From Ophiodon elongatus (taxonomy: Eukaryota > Chordata > Actinopteri > Perciformes > Hexagrammidae), in contig JACSYO010000389.1 in assembly GCA_016806645.1 (NCBI GenBank), positions 3,781,001 through 3,845,000 of the forward strand: a stretch of 64,000 bases of DNA, written 5' to 3'. The notes under the pieces are model-generated. The model was not told the DNA's origin, did no database searches, and worked only from the letters and a program-made list of their open reading frames with translations. The position numbers were made by a program, and so were the translations under genes. Positions 11,535 to 23,600 of the stretch are shown here, piece after piece (position 1 is the stretch's first letter; each line of letters opens with the position of its first letter).

Positions 11535-12587
11535 AACAACCAGGCTTTGGCGCACTTTTAGCAAAAAATATTGTACATCCACTAAAGTACATCTATCATG
11601 ACAGGCTACTCTTTTGCTGCAGACCTGCTCTCTTGGTTTGACGATACACATCCATCACTCGTACAGTCAGTGCTTGCAGACTTTGATGCTTGATGACATA
11701 TCTCTTGTCTAGTATTGTTGTGAGCAACATGTTCACTTGTCAGACAGAACAGTGAGGAGGATCACAAAAGGGGGCAGGAGGGAACTATATTCACATACTT
11801 TAAACAGATGGATGGGCAAAGAATGGATGACATTTTCCCATCATGCCTAGAGGCTCCATTCCGTGTGAACTGACATGATGGAACCCAGGGGATATATGAC
11901 TTGTAGCAGGTAAGTTCCTTTTAGATTTATTTGGTTCAGGTGGTAAATGCATGTCATCGCCCTTTAGAGTCCTTTATCGTGAAATGCCAGCCACACATTT
12001 TTTAAATGTACGAAAGTATTTTCTGAGGGGGGATTTAGAACACAATCACCATACACACTTGGAAGTTGAAAAGGGTGATGAAGGGAAACATACGATACCA
12101 AAATTACAACTTTCACTCCATCTAAAGAATAAAGCAGGCCTCTAAACATAAGTTCCACCTAAAAGTCTCGGCTAAAGATAGAGAATGAATTAGTGACAAA
12201 CATCACATCCACCCCCTTCATGACTGAAATTTTCCCTCAACGTAGATTAAAATTATCTGAGGAGCCGAAGCTTTGGGTGACAGTCAAACACATAAGTGGA
12301 TGCTGCTAAACAACGGCAAATCAGCATGTTCATAAATTTTCAGAGAGCATGTTTTATGAGAGAAACGGGACTAAAATAAAGAATCGAGAGACCACACTCC
12401 CAGCCATATACTTTCGGTCATGTTTTAGGACAAAGAACCACAATAGCCTCCCTGACTGACATTAAAAAGCAAAAAAAAAACTGCCCAAAATATGCCAAAA
12501 ATTTTGCCAGTTATTTCTAGCTGAGATGAAAAGTCTGCTATTACAAAGAGCCTGATTTAGTGTAGGGTGTGAGAGAGGAGACGAGAC

Positions 12588-12626
12588 AGAAAGAGAGAGA
12601 GAAAGAGAGAGAGGGAGGAGGAGAGG
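12588..12626. repeat. (GA)n purine tract
   Basis: A GA-rich tract in sema3a intron 1 (AAGAGAGAGAGAAAGAGAG and following). It is CU-rich in the transcript. Confidence 0.85.
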
Positions 12627-13461
12627 AAGAGCCGGCGCTCCGCAGTCTCCCCTCAAAATAACACAGAAGGAGAGAGAATAACATGTTTGCTGTATACGTC
12701 AAGAACTTACACGTGCCCAATATAAAAAGACGCACGAAACTCCCTCTCATTCTCTCCCAATACCGTCTGCGGCACATAGATCATTTTCAAGCACACGCAT
12801 TAAATCAACATGCATGTATAGTTTTCCATTTAAACAGAACTCTACAACTGTTGGATCCATTTAGGACACAGTAATGAGAAGTCGGGAAACCTGCATGGCC
12901 CCTTAAAGAAAGGCTCTGTGTCATGACCGAAAGCAGAGTTTTTGGGACAGAAGCCATTAAAACAGAGGCTCCACTGCCTGTTTGGAGCACTTAACAGGGG
13001 CGCACAGTGCTCGCAGAAGCGGACAGCACAAGGGGAAAATTGGTACAGGGGCCAATATATACATTTAACTCCAGGCAAGAGCATTTCCTCAGCATATGGA
13101 ACCAATCTGACTATTTGAAAGAAGAACAGTAGATTCTGAGAGACAGGCAGGGTCGAGTGAGAAGGAAGGAGTGAGTTAATGGGAGAGAGGAATACAGACG
13201 GGTAACCAGAGAGTTAGATGCTGTGTACTGACCAAGAGGGAGAAAGAGTGAAAGAGAGAGACACAGAGGCAGAAATAGATTCACAGAAATAGAGGAGAAA
13301 AAAAGGGATATTCAACATAATAAAGAATGGATGAAAAGAAAAGCATGAAAGAGCACCCACGGGCAAGAAAAATGGACTAGACAAGCTACGTTAAAAGCAC
13401 CAGCAACAACCGCGGTCCCATATATATCCTGGAGACAGGGGAGAACGGAGAATGGGCTTAC

Positions 13462-13567
13462 CCTTGAATGACAGCTTTAGCCTGGGTACGTTGTGCTTGG
13501 GCTCAACACCTCTTCCCAGCTGCACCGCCCCGCACAGCAGCATTACAATCCCAAACAGGTAATCCAT
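13462..13567 (-). CDS. sema3a: sema3a coding exon 1: signal peptide and N-terminus of semaphorin-3A
   Basis: This exon encodes residues 1-35 plus the first base of codon 36 of a secreted class 3 semaphorin, an axon-guidance ligand that acts through neuropilin/plexin-A receptors. The protein starts MDYLFGIVMLLCGAV; residues 4-17 are hydrophobic and form a signal peptide, with cleavage probably near residue 20. Residues 26-35 read NVPRLKLSFK, the motif that opens mature class 3 semaphorins. The ATG at 13567 sits in an ideal Kozak context (CACCATGG), and an in-frame TGA at 13610-13612 with no ATG in between excludes a longer N-terminus. The exon ends AAGG followed by the donor GTAAGC. The donor splits a Glu codon (G|AG) completed by exon 2, so the intron is phase 1. 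The 35-residue segment compares with 37 in human SEMA3A from memory. SEMA3A is favoured over other class 3 paralogues because of exon 2. Confidence 0.93.
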
Positions 13568-13798
13568 GGTGCTGGAGTGCTGCTGGCTGGCCTCCAGACC
13601 AGGGGGCACTCACACCCCGACCAGTGCACAGAGATGAGTGTCTCCCGCTGTGGTCCGCCGAGCCTGGAGAGTTCCTCCACGCGAGCCCTGACAGCGGAGG
13701 GTTCCAGGGAGGGAGAAACACTCCTGGTTGTGCTCCCCAGCTCAGAGAGCAGACAGTGGGGGGACTTCTGTAGTGTGAAGTGGGTGGAGGGGTGCCGC

Positions 13799-13804
13799 TC
13801 ACAT
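13799..13804 (-). other. Start-stop upstream ORF (ATG TGA) in the sema3a leader
   Basis: On the minus strand GGAGCCATGTGAGCG contains an ATG followed immediately by TGA. The -3 position is G (GCC ATG T), a favourable initiation context although +4 is T. It lies 232 nt before the sema3a start codon and is the nearest upstream ATG. Such minimal uORFs are known to stall or deplete scanning ribosomes, so translational control is an inference from the family of elements. It would be leader sequence even if the candidate 3' splice site near 13916 is used. Confidence 0.6.
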
Positions 13805-14103
13805 GGCTCCCCGTGTGGAGGTCCAGCCTATACAGTCCCTTGGCTTATCTGTTCTCCCCCAGGTGAAGGCTTAGCAGGGCTTCAGCTTGGCGTGAGATGA
13901 GAGGTAGAGCCTGTGTAAAGGTAAATCAGATCACTTATCCACAATAGTAAGGCTGTCCTTTTCTGGAGATCTTTTCTTTTCTTTTTTTTATCTCTTTCTG
14001 TCTTCTGGCTTCTTCTCTTTGAGCAGACACTCACAGCAACCCTCTAATCCTTGTGTGCGGCTCTAACAGACTGCGAGAGAGAGAGAGAGGAAGAGAGAGA
14101 GCG

Positions 14104-14112
14104 CTAAACCAT
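14104..14112 (-). other. Two-codon upstream ORF (Met-Val-stop) in the distal leader
   Basis: The minus strand reads GTGGATGGTTTAG, giving ATG GTT TAG with G at -3 and G at +4, a strong Kozak context. It is in the transcript only if initiation occurs at the TATA-linked site and the leader is not spliced. Together with the ATG-TGA element, it means both upstream ATGs of the leader open ORFs of no more than two codons. Confidence 0.4.
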
Positions 14113-14224
14113 CCACGGGAAGAGAGGGGAGGGGAGGGAGAGCAGCTGAGAGAGAGAGAAGGGGAGTGCTGGTGAGAGGGAGAGAGAGGGGGGCAGGATG
14201 GCTTGAGAGCAACGATGAAACCAG

Positions 14225-14250
14225 TATAGTGGATAGGAAGTATAGTGGAT
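14225..14250. repeat. 10-bp direct repeat TATAGTGGAT at the predicted start site
   Basis: TATAGTGGAT occurs at 14225-14234 and again at 14241-14250, a 16-bp period, just downstream of the minus-strand TATA box. It may simply be a small local duplication. Confidence 0.8.
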
Positions 14251-14257
14251 GGTTAGG

Positions 14258-14265
14258 TTTTTATA
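14258..14265 (-). promoter_or_regulatory. Candidate TATA box of the sema3a promoter
   Basis: On the minus strand the sequence reads CTATAAAAACC, a near-consensus TATA box oriented towards sema3a. It lies about 690 nt upstream of the initiator ATG and predicts initiation near 14230-14238. A 10-bp direct repeat overlies the predicted start region. No transcript data are available, so alternative TATA-less starts within the CT-rich leader are equally possible. Confidence 0.45.
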
Positions 14266-14279
14266 GTTTTTTCTCCTCC

Positions 14280-14773
14280 CCACTTTTTTCTTTTTTTGTG
14301 TCAATCATTTCCTTTCTGCTAATATCTCACACAAATTCCTTGAACCTTAAACAAGGCGTTCGCTGGTTTTATTGCCCTTCAGTTGTTTTGCAGGTTTCCT
14401 GTATGTCCTCAGGCTAAAGCCAGAAAAAAAGATTGACACACTGAACTGATAGCAATACATCTAATTTAATAAGGCAACGTGTCAACCTCAAAGAGATCTG
14501 AAGGATCTTTTTCTGACTAAAGTCTTTTGTCCCTAAAGTTACAGGAGCCATTTAGGATAAAGGATAAAGACTAAAGGATGTTTATTGTCATCGTAAAAAG
14601 ATACAACGAAATTACGTTGGCGCCTCATCAATTCAGCAGCAACAAGATAAAAAAGACATTACTGATTTAAAACAAGACATTAAATAAATATATAAAACAC
14701 AGGCATCAATGGTTTTAAAGCGAGAAAAGTGACATTTTATTGCTTAATTTTTATTCCACTGCAGCAGTGGGTG

Positions 14774-14807
<34 letters not shown>

Positions 14808-17482
14808 AGGGGGGGGGTACCTTTTTTCAAATCTTTGCTTGTAAAAACTCCAGAAAGTGATATTTGTTTGCGATGAGAAAGCACACTTTTAATCTTGGAA
14901 ACAATAATTGACAAAAACATCTCAACACAAAGCCCGAATACTAGCTGTTCTGTATCGTATCATATCATCCTCAATAAAGTTCCCACTGCGGTCATTGCTC
15001 ATTAGATGTTACTTTTTTTTAAACTTTTAATTATTTCGATCACTTTTTAAGGGCCACCCATTCATGTTGAATTAAATGTTGATACTGACTTTGTTTGGTA
15101 AACAGAACAGACATCTTGCTAGCATTTTCGAGAATTTGGAAGGAATGTATACATATTACAGCTTTTTCACCATCTGCCCACTTTATTTGCTGCAGCTGGG
15201 TCATTATGTGTGATTATTTCACGATTTCCTTAGGAAATACACAGATATACAGTTTTTATAATTAGCAGTTAGACTACTAAATGTGAGAACGATCCTCCAC
15301 ATCATCTCTTTAATGTGAAATGCACTGGGGATCATATTTATGACCGCTTTTTTTTCTTTGGGTTGAAACTTAGGATTGAAGTGGGTTTGGGAGTTTGTAA
15401 GAATCAGACTGGTTGACATGGATGAAGAAAAACAGTCATGGTCCTGGGAAAAGTTAAGAGAAATAAATCACTGCCAGACAAGACAGAACAAGAGTTTTTA
15501 ATTTCTGTAATAGCCATATCATGTACACTGCAAGTCTCGCTTCGACAAAGTAGATTATACGGAAGATTACTTAAAAAGGCCTGTCTCTGTTCTTTTGAGT
15601 TCAAAATTGACATATTTTTCAGAGAGTTATGAGGAGTATTGCACATAAATTACAAGTCACAATTTTCCCACAGAGAGTAGAGCCTTCGAGAGTGTTTTTG
15701 ACTTATCCAGATGAAATCCGGCGGTTGAGGGGAACACATGCTGGTAGTTAACCTGTGTAGTCTGAGACGGATCCTGTATCTGGTTAAGTCATTTACATCA
15801 GCAGGGCAACCCAACCCTTCCCCCCCTCCCCTCTTCTCAACCCCCACTAGCCCGTGCAGGTGTTTGTGTGTGAGTGGGCACCTCCTGCTTCCTCTCAGAG
15901 GGTGACATTGCAGGGGTTAGGTGATAAAAGCTTTGATAAACAGGAGTGCTGATGTGTCAACTCACACACCTCAAGACACCAAAAGAAAACAACCTGAGAA
16001 TCGAGCTGATGTAGGGAGCCTGGTGAGTGTGTGCTTGCGATATAAGGGTACCCTCATATTCCAGCGCTCCCACCGGTGCTTTGTGTTTTGAAACTATTAT
16101 CTACTACTATCCGAGCCGGGATTTTGTGTGTGTGTGTTGTATATAATAGCAACAGAATTTGTATTTTTTTTCGACAGGGATGTTGGTGTCCTAAATATTT
16201 CTGGAAAAGTTTCATGTGAAACGTCTTTCTCCTCAAAGGAACACCATCCTTAAAAGCCAACACCCGTTCGTTAGAACTTGGATCCTATTTTGGTAGTTTT
16301 GGCCATCATTCCTATTGGTAATGTAACATTGTACTCTCCAAGATAACTGCTGAGATCTGGAAACACAGCTTCAAAAAGTCTTAGCCAAAGTCATCTAGAA
16401 GAGAACGGTAAAATGAACATCCAAACTGTCCATAATAAATATCCCCATCACAGTTTATAGACCATTTTCTCTGTTTCAACTTTGACCTAACGTATTAACC
16501 GTAGTTGTGGGAATTCAGTTTTGCTGTGTAATGACAAATTATACTGGCATTTTAGGTGCATTTTGTTTGGGCTTACTTCCAAAGAAAGTGGTTAAGACAA
16601 TCTGGCCTTACAGTCTACTTGTTCACAATCTATCTGGTCGTTTTACTGCCGTGTCACCATATTTACCAGATTTCAGCAATTGACTTAATGCGTGCATTGT
16701 TGTCAAAACTAATAGAAACTAAGGCTAAATCTATTAAATAAGGCTAAAGGTGTAATATGAGGATCTTTTTTAAGTCATGTTGAAACTTTATTTGTTTAAG
16801 TTGTTTTGAATGAATCTTGATGAGTGCCAACATGCATCCGTGTCTTCCATTGTGCATTCACTTCCACGACCATGGAGCCCACGTCCTCTTCTCTCATCGC
16901 CCCCCCCTTTAGTCCAAACAGCCTTTTTAGCTGTTTACACAAAACAAAAAGATGTGTGGACAGACACATGAAAGTATTCTCTTCTCGCACTAAGCCTCTC
17001 TCCATCGACCTCTGTCTCTCTCCTCTGCCCAGATCAGCCACCTTCCTCCCATTTATCTGCATTAGCCAAACTAATGGCAGCCTGGCTACCTGCATAGATC
17101 TTCACCGCTGGAGAGAGATGTGCTGGAACACGCCTTTATGGCTTGCCCTTTAGGGAGTGCAGCAACAGTGCGACCTATCCTTGCCGATCTATTTGCGACA
17201 CCCCCCGGCAACCCGGCAGATGGAGTGGGCCTGAGTAATGACGACTTAATAAATGGTGACACGCCGTTGGCGCTGGAATGAGATGCCCATTGACAAGGAG
17301 CTTCCAGAGGCTTTCAGCGCCTGCCGGTAAAAATAGAAGGGGACACGAGACACCCTGCTTATGAGGACACGGTGGATAGGGGATAGGCGTCAAACAGGTC
17401 GGTGTGTGTAGCCAGTGTCAATGTGCTGTTACTGATATGATGGTGTATCTTCATCTAGGGTTATGGCAAGTACTGTTAATGT

Positions 17483-17484
<2 letters not shown>
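14280..17484. other. Upstream non-coding region, proximal part
   Basis: I see no exon here. Positions about 14565-14640 contain TTTATTGTCATCGTAAAAAG and TACAACGAAATTACG, which resemble the end of an interspersed fish repeat, but I could not delimit an element. A (GT)n tract followed by a G-run occurs at 14776-14817. The rest is unremarkable mixed AT/GC sequence. The region immediately upstream of the TATA box (14280-14420) has no obvious CCAAT or GC-box array. Confidence 0.6.
14776..14817. repeat. (GT)n microsatellite followed by a poly-G run
   Basis: About 15 GT units, then GGAGG and a G-run. It lies upstream of sema3a. Confidence 0.9.

Positions 17485-17565
<81 letters not shown>
17485..17565. 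repeat. Long perfect (TG)n microsatellite
   Basis: 81 bp of uninterrupted (TG)n, the longest perfect tract in the window. It is likely to be highly length-polymorphic. Confidence 0.97.
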
Positions 17566-17568
<3 letters not shown>

Positions 17569-20450
17569 AGAGAAAATGATTACGGTAACTTGACCCCAGA
17601 TGTCTGTTTTATAGAGAACTTATTATCGGAACTGTCCCACCCTGGACACGCACTGCCACTTCAACCTTTCCCCTTCTTTACTGTAACACACGCCTAAAAG
17701 TCGGCCCGCTCACATCCTAACTGACTAATGTCCCTGAGGCCATTGCCACTACTAGCACAGGATAACTAAATGCTGTTTCGATAAATGACATACGAAGTTC
17801 AAGGTAGAAACAGTCATCACTTCCTTTATACCAGAGGAGTTCCTCTTCCTATTCACTTCCTGTTCAACACCACCTCCTACTCAATGTTACGGGAGGTCAA
17901 ACAGCAACCTCTTACTCAGCAAATGACATGTCCAGGAAGTGCGATGAGGAAAAGGTGGGAGATAGTCAGGAAAGACGGGCGGAGGGACATAGGAAGAATA
18001 GTAGCAAGGAGTGGGTGTTATGACAGAGCAGCATTTCAATTTGTAAGGTTGTGGACTGCTGACCAAGGCCGTAAAGCTGCTTATTTAGCAGGCTAACGCA
18101 AAGACACTACAGTGAGTGCTTTTTTGTGTGCAAAGGTATGCACACAGTGTTGCTGTATCCACGATCATATGACACCATAAAAGATGCAGTAACAGCTTAC
18201 AAGTGAGGAAAGTGAAACTGTAAGCTTCAGCACATGGGTGAGTTATATTGATGACGTTTATTGCAAAAAGGAGGATAAGACGAGGCACATAAGAGACGGA
18301 GATAACTGTGCAACTCCGGACTTTTTCAACACCCATTTTGCTGTAAAAAAGGAAGATCACCTAATATATCACCAGTTACGCATGCAGTATGGCACAATTA
18401 AACATTTACCTGAATGTGAAGGCATGGGAGGGGAACAAAAATAAAAAAAACACAAGTGTAGGCAATCATTATTTTAACTCTGTAAACCTCTCTGTCTCTG
18501 TGCAAGCTGTACAATGAGCTATATATCAAAGTATTTGAAGCCTGAAAGTGCGTCTCTGTTAGCATGTTAAAGTGTCAACTCAGGGTTTCTAATTTTTTAA
18601 AAATTCTGACAAAGAGATCATTTTAACAGAAAAGACATCTGGAGTGTGATAGAAAGTTGGTCCGGCAGTTACACGACTTAAGACACATACTTTGACCTCT
18701 TTTATACAAAATATATGAAACCATCCCCCCATTTCATCACCTGTCCAGTCAAGTGGTGACACCTGTTTCTGCTCTAGCATGCTCTTTTTGCCCAACTCTT
18801 ACTCTTCAAACACAGTGGTGGTTTCATTAAAAATCCATTCTCGAGCTCATTAACAATGCTTCCTCTACACCAGAAGAGCCTTCAAACTCCGGCGGAGGGA
18901 AATGGGAGGTTTCCCTCCATTTCATCGCTTCTCAAAAGGTCAGAGGTCTGCCCCGAGGTTTACAATGGGGTCACGCAACCCCGCGGCTTGAGTAATCTCT
19001 TTTAGCGGGACCTTTGCATACATACCCGCAGTTCCATGCGTGCACATCCAGTTTCCGCATCCACTCAACACAAGGACGGGAATGAGAGGATAAATAAACA
19101 AGAGTGGAACCACATTGCACCATGGGAGAGAAAACACTACCAAGCTGTAACATCTGTTACAATGAGGGAGGGATGAAGGGAAGTTGTAGGGCGTATTTAT
19201 TCATTGCTGATACATTTCCATCCATCTTCTGGTGACGGAAGTCTCCTGTGGAGTCTTGCCTCACACAGATGTGTCCGCTCCACTCAAGTGATGACGGTGG
19301 TGCAAGGCAGATCAAGAACCGTTTACAGGAAGCGAGGAAACTTGACTGAAACCTAACACTGATTCATAAAATCGGATCTTTTCCTGCTGACGTTTGTGTG
19401 GGGGAGGACGGAGGAGTTTGTTTCGTCCGGTATCAGCTGTGTGCACTTGTTGAGCAACATCTCCTGAGCAGAGGTGTCTTCTGAAGTAAATTATAATGAT
19501 ATACACTACATTTATATCAATAGACTGAGAGTAGATGAACAACAAGCATGACGATACAAATAAATGACTGAGCGACTTCCAACTTTAAGATGAAAGCCTT
19601 CTAACTTGTTTGAGTCCAAAGGAAGCTCATCATGAGGCACCACTGATGCGGAAAGGACCAATAGAAATCTTGAAGTGAGAGGGGGTGAGGGAGGGGGGGG
19701 GTTTGGACTAATCCGAGACCTGAAGGATTCCTTTAAATCGTATGTATATGTAAATGCGAGACACACCATTTGTGAATGGAGGCTTGTTGGGGGAGGACTT
19801 AAGTCCGGGGTTGGGCTCAGACAACAGTGGAGAGGCTCATTATTTTCTCTATATGGCCAAAATCAGGGAGCTTATAGACCTTGGAGAAATCTGCTTTCCC
19901 TCACCCCTGTCTCTCATCTACACCCACAGCCTATGATAGATCTCTCAAAGAGCATTAGCCACTCTGCGAGGCCGCTGAAATTAAAGTGTAACCTAATTGC
20001 GTGCTAAGGATTTGTTAAGGTGGGGGAGTGATGATGGGACTAAAAGCATTAGGTTGGGACCTTGTTTATGCCATTTCCACACTTTTTCTGAATGTTTTCC
20101 TAAAGTCCACCACACTGAAATAGCAATAAATATATTTTTTCTCTACGCTTTCAGTCTGGTGGCAATTCATAATTATTGAATTCTGCATCAGTTAAAGAGT
20201 TAATGAATGATTCAACCCTTTTACTGTGACAAACTGTTCGGAGCCAACTGAGAAAATATTAGTAAAAACAGCTGGAATTTACGACCATAAAGCAATTAAC
20301 TTGTTATACTTGTGCAGACTCCAGGCAACAGTAACTCAAAATCAAACATCCCCAATATCATAAAACATATAATATGAAGATGACAGGTAAAAATGACATG
20401 CTAAATAGAAGCCAATTTCCCCATCAATGCCACAAGACAATCTACCCACT
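17566..20450. other. Non-coding stretch, no named feature
   Basis: No ORF here resembles a known protein, and I see no repeat above short G- or T-runs (for example the G-run near 19690). Confidence 0.6.
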
Positions 20451-20655
20451 CAGGGCAGCAACTAATGATTATTTTCAATATAGATTAATCTGATGATTAT
20501 TTTCGAGATTATTCGATTAATAATTTTGTTCATTATATGTCCCATACCCAATATTCAAATGATTTGTTTTGTCCAACCCCCAAATTTAAACTCAAAGACA
20601 TTTTCATTTGAGAAGGTGCAACCAGTGGATTTTTGGCAATTTTGCTTAAAGTTAC
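20451..20655 (+). mobile_element. Truncated second copy of the same ATTAATC-rich MITE
   Basis: The copy begins CAGGGCAGCAACTAATGATT and continues through GATTAATCTGATGATTAT, then TTTGTTTTGTCCAACCCCC, then CATTTGAGAAGGTGCAACCAG and TTTTTGGCAATTTTGCTTAAA. This is the same order of motifs as in the copy at 1388-1719, in opposite orientation. Similarity stops near 20655, before the expected second terminus. An AT-rich block at 20905-20960 could be a detached end. Confidence 0.7.
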
Positions 20656-23600
20656 AATCTCAAAGATATCAGTTTTGCTCTTTTTGGCAGCGCCTATGGC
20701 CATTAACGGTAACTGCAGGTTTACCTTGGATCTCACTTCCCAGAAATCCAAACAGCGTAGTCACTTGTGATTTTTCCACAAAATGTTGCAACAGACACCC
20801 AGTTAATATTATTGCAAATGCGAGTTCTTTCACCAGTGGGCCAAAGGCTCAATGACCATGTGTTATTTCATTTGCCGATAGATAGTGACTAAACAGACAT
20901 ATATTTAAATTAAAACCTTCGAGATTATTAATTTAAATAATAACTTAAATCAATTTCCAAAAGCATGATTGCCTTCATTGGATAGTCATTGATGGAAAAC
21001 AAGGGCAGTGCGAGAACGGGGTATGACATGCTACAAAGGTCCCAAGCTGATTTTCAACTCCATCTGCAATATGTTGGCCAGACAAATCTATAAAGGCCAA
21101 GAATACAACTCACCACGAAAAGTTCCACAAGAAAGTTTGACTTCAGTGTTTATCAATTCGTCTTTGATTGTTTGTCCTGCACAAGCAGTCGGCTCGTCGC
21201 CGGATTATGTTTCCAAGTTGAGTATCTCTGTACATGGGATTTAACCTACGGGTTTCAAAAATATGAATGGGAAATGCTTTACGACCATCTGAAGTCACAC
21301 CAGCCTTTGCAAGCGTACAGTATGCAGTAACGGAATACCAAACAGACCAAACACAGATCCCAAGTTTGGAATGCTGTTCCATCAGGTTTCATACATATCA
21401 AGTTAGGTATCAACATCTATACCAACTAACATCTACTGCAACCATAAACAGCTTGTATATATCCATGTCTGTGTTACACGACCCAAGAATCCAAGACTGC
21501 GACGAAATAAGAATAAGCCTTGTGTATGAATCTTGTAGCTGCTCCATAAATGTCTGCTGTCAGGAAGAAATTCTTCCAGTATTTCTCTCTCTCTCCGTCT
21601 GTACGGCTGACAAAGCAGGAACAGTGACACAGCACTCTGTCCCGCTCTACTATTAAATATTTACACGCTTGTGAAACATATAAAACTAACCGCCGAAGCT
21701 CGCATTACTGCTCCGGCAGAGGAGTCAGATTTAATATGGCTCACATTCGCTTCCAAGAATATGTGTGTTAAATAAGGAGAGGTAGAGAGACAGACGGAAA
21801 GACAAATGGTTTTAAATGCATTCATACTGCTGAGCAGGTGATAACGGTCAATTGGCACCTTCATTTTTATGAATTTTTTCTACATGAGGAAACTAATTAC
21901 TTACATCTCTCCGTAAAACATCTCAACCCATTTTATTATTATTATATATTATATTATTATTTAATGCATATCTGACTGATTTAATATATTATGTGCAAAA
22001 AAGTTAGCAGATACTGGCGGCCCCAGTGTTGACGTTACAAACATGAGTGCTTTTTAAATTTTTAAACCGAATCATAATTCAAAACGCAATGATTATGACT
22101 CAGCAGAATTATCACGTTGTCTTTTAGGGTGTGAGATAACAAATCACTCAATAATCAAATTACTTGAGCTGCCTGATGAATGACTATTTCATTCCCAGCA
22201 ATTGTATTATAGTCACAAAGTCTTATTTCATTTTGTTAGTCATGTTGAGTATCACCCTTTAAGATATATGGATGAGCATGAATTATGAAAAACATGACAC
22301 CACATTCTTCAAATTATCATCACCTCACAGTTGGTGCATGGACTGCTCTTTTCATTGTGAAGGTATTTCCACTCCTATTCAGAATGAATGGGATATTGGA
22401 TGACTACCCTATTACATTTCACAGGGAAAGAGCGGAGATGTAACGGATTTGTTCTAATTCTTAGGAGTAATAGAAGTACTTGCCAATTCATGGTGTATCA
22501 TAAAAAAAGTTATGTAAGACAGTGCAGGAAATAACTGCATTAAGAGAGTAATAAGTGATACTATTCCTTCTGAAATGATGAATGAAAACAATATATTTTT
22601 AGAGACGCAACCCCAACATTGATCACTACCATATGAACCCAGTGAAAGCTATCTTTAAAAGGGAAATTATGTATTTTAACGTAATTGGTGGATGTCTACT
22701 TTTAATATAGTAGATATGTTGTGGCATGTTGGTGACTCAGTCGCCACATTTTTCTCCACGGTGATTTGCCCCAGCTGTGTGCACAGGCTGACACTTCCGC
22801 GCCAAGGGAAAACATTTCTGTGTTTTATCAGGACAAGAAAACTCATGGCAGATAAGCGGCTCGACTGGCACCAAACTTCATCATCTCCCATTACTTAAAC
22901 CTGTTTTTCCTTCCAGATAAAAGACCTTACTCCTAAACGGTTAAGGCCCCAATTTTTAACAACGTAATTACCTTCTTTTATTTATTGTCCCAGTCTTCTC
23001 CTGAAGCCATTAGCACAATATTATCAGTTCAAATTTAGCAGGGCTCATAATGCAACCTCGGGAAACTTCAGACAACCTTTGTGCCCCCGGTCTGTCTGGG
23101 AGAAATGGTTCATGTCTGTGGCCTTTTACTCTTTTATGAGACCCCTTGTCATGTAACCATGAGAACAAAACTATCATGTACTCTCTATTCATTACTCTAT
23201 GCAGACAAAGTCCTACTATTCTGCTTGCTTTACAGCATTCATATAGGGCCCGGGGGTGAATGCAAACCATCTGTGTAAACACAGACTTCTGACAGGCCGG
23301 CATGGTGAGCGATGAGTCCCACCTGTACAAAAGCAGAATACCTCAGGAAAAGTCCCTTTCTGAAGGGGTTATGTACCTTTTTATAGAAGTCACACAAGCT
23401 CAAGCAGACTTTCACTGTATACCTGGGAGAGGTCGTTCCTCATAAGAGTAATGCCTGAAATGACTCACTCCAATTCGACAAGGGATAATTGAAGGACAAC
23501 CTGCCATGTTAATGAATGATATATCCTACCATCTTCTCTCTCTAGTGCAATCACCCACTCACAAATTGATGCTTCACATTCGCTGTCCCTTAGACACCTT

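Larger units (their letters stand above)
337..13461 (-). other. sema3a: Intron 1 of sema3a (13.1 kb)
   Basis: The intron is bounded by the donor GTAAGC at 13461 and the acceptor CTTCCAG at 337 on the minus strand. It contains no convincing additional exon; open frames inside it are low-complexity repeats or random. It holds two MITE-like insertions (1388-1719 and 10636-11060) and many microsatellites, most of which place (UG)n in the pre-mRNA. The stretches 337-1387, 1720-2160, 4380-6640, 7000-7900, 9280-10630 and 11540-13450 hold no feature I can name beyond short CT/GA runs. A long first intron is usual for class 3 semaphorins and often carries regulatory DNA. Confidence 0.9.
13568..14235 (-). 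other. sema3a: Probable 5' leader (5' UTR) of sema3a
   Basis: This is the interval between the candidate TATA-box start site and the ATG, inferred as untranslated leader. Read on the minus strand, the first part (about 14060-14200) is strongly CT-rich with several CTCTCT runs, followed by a purine-rich stretch around 13970-14030 and then GC-richer sequence towards the ATG. Only two ATGs occur on this strand between 14235 and the start codon, and both open very short ORFs listed separately. An acceptor-like TTTACCTTTACACAG|G near 13916 could be a 3' splice site, in which case part of this interval would be intron and an upstream non-coding exon would exist. The extent is therefore provisional. 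Confidence 0.5.
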
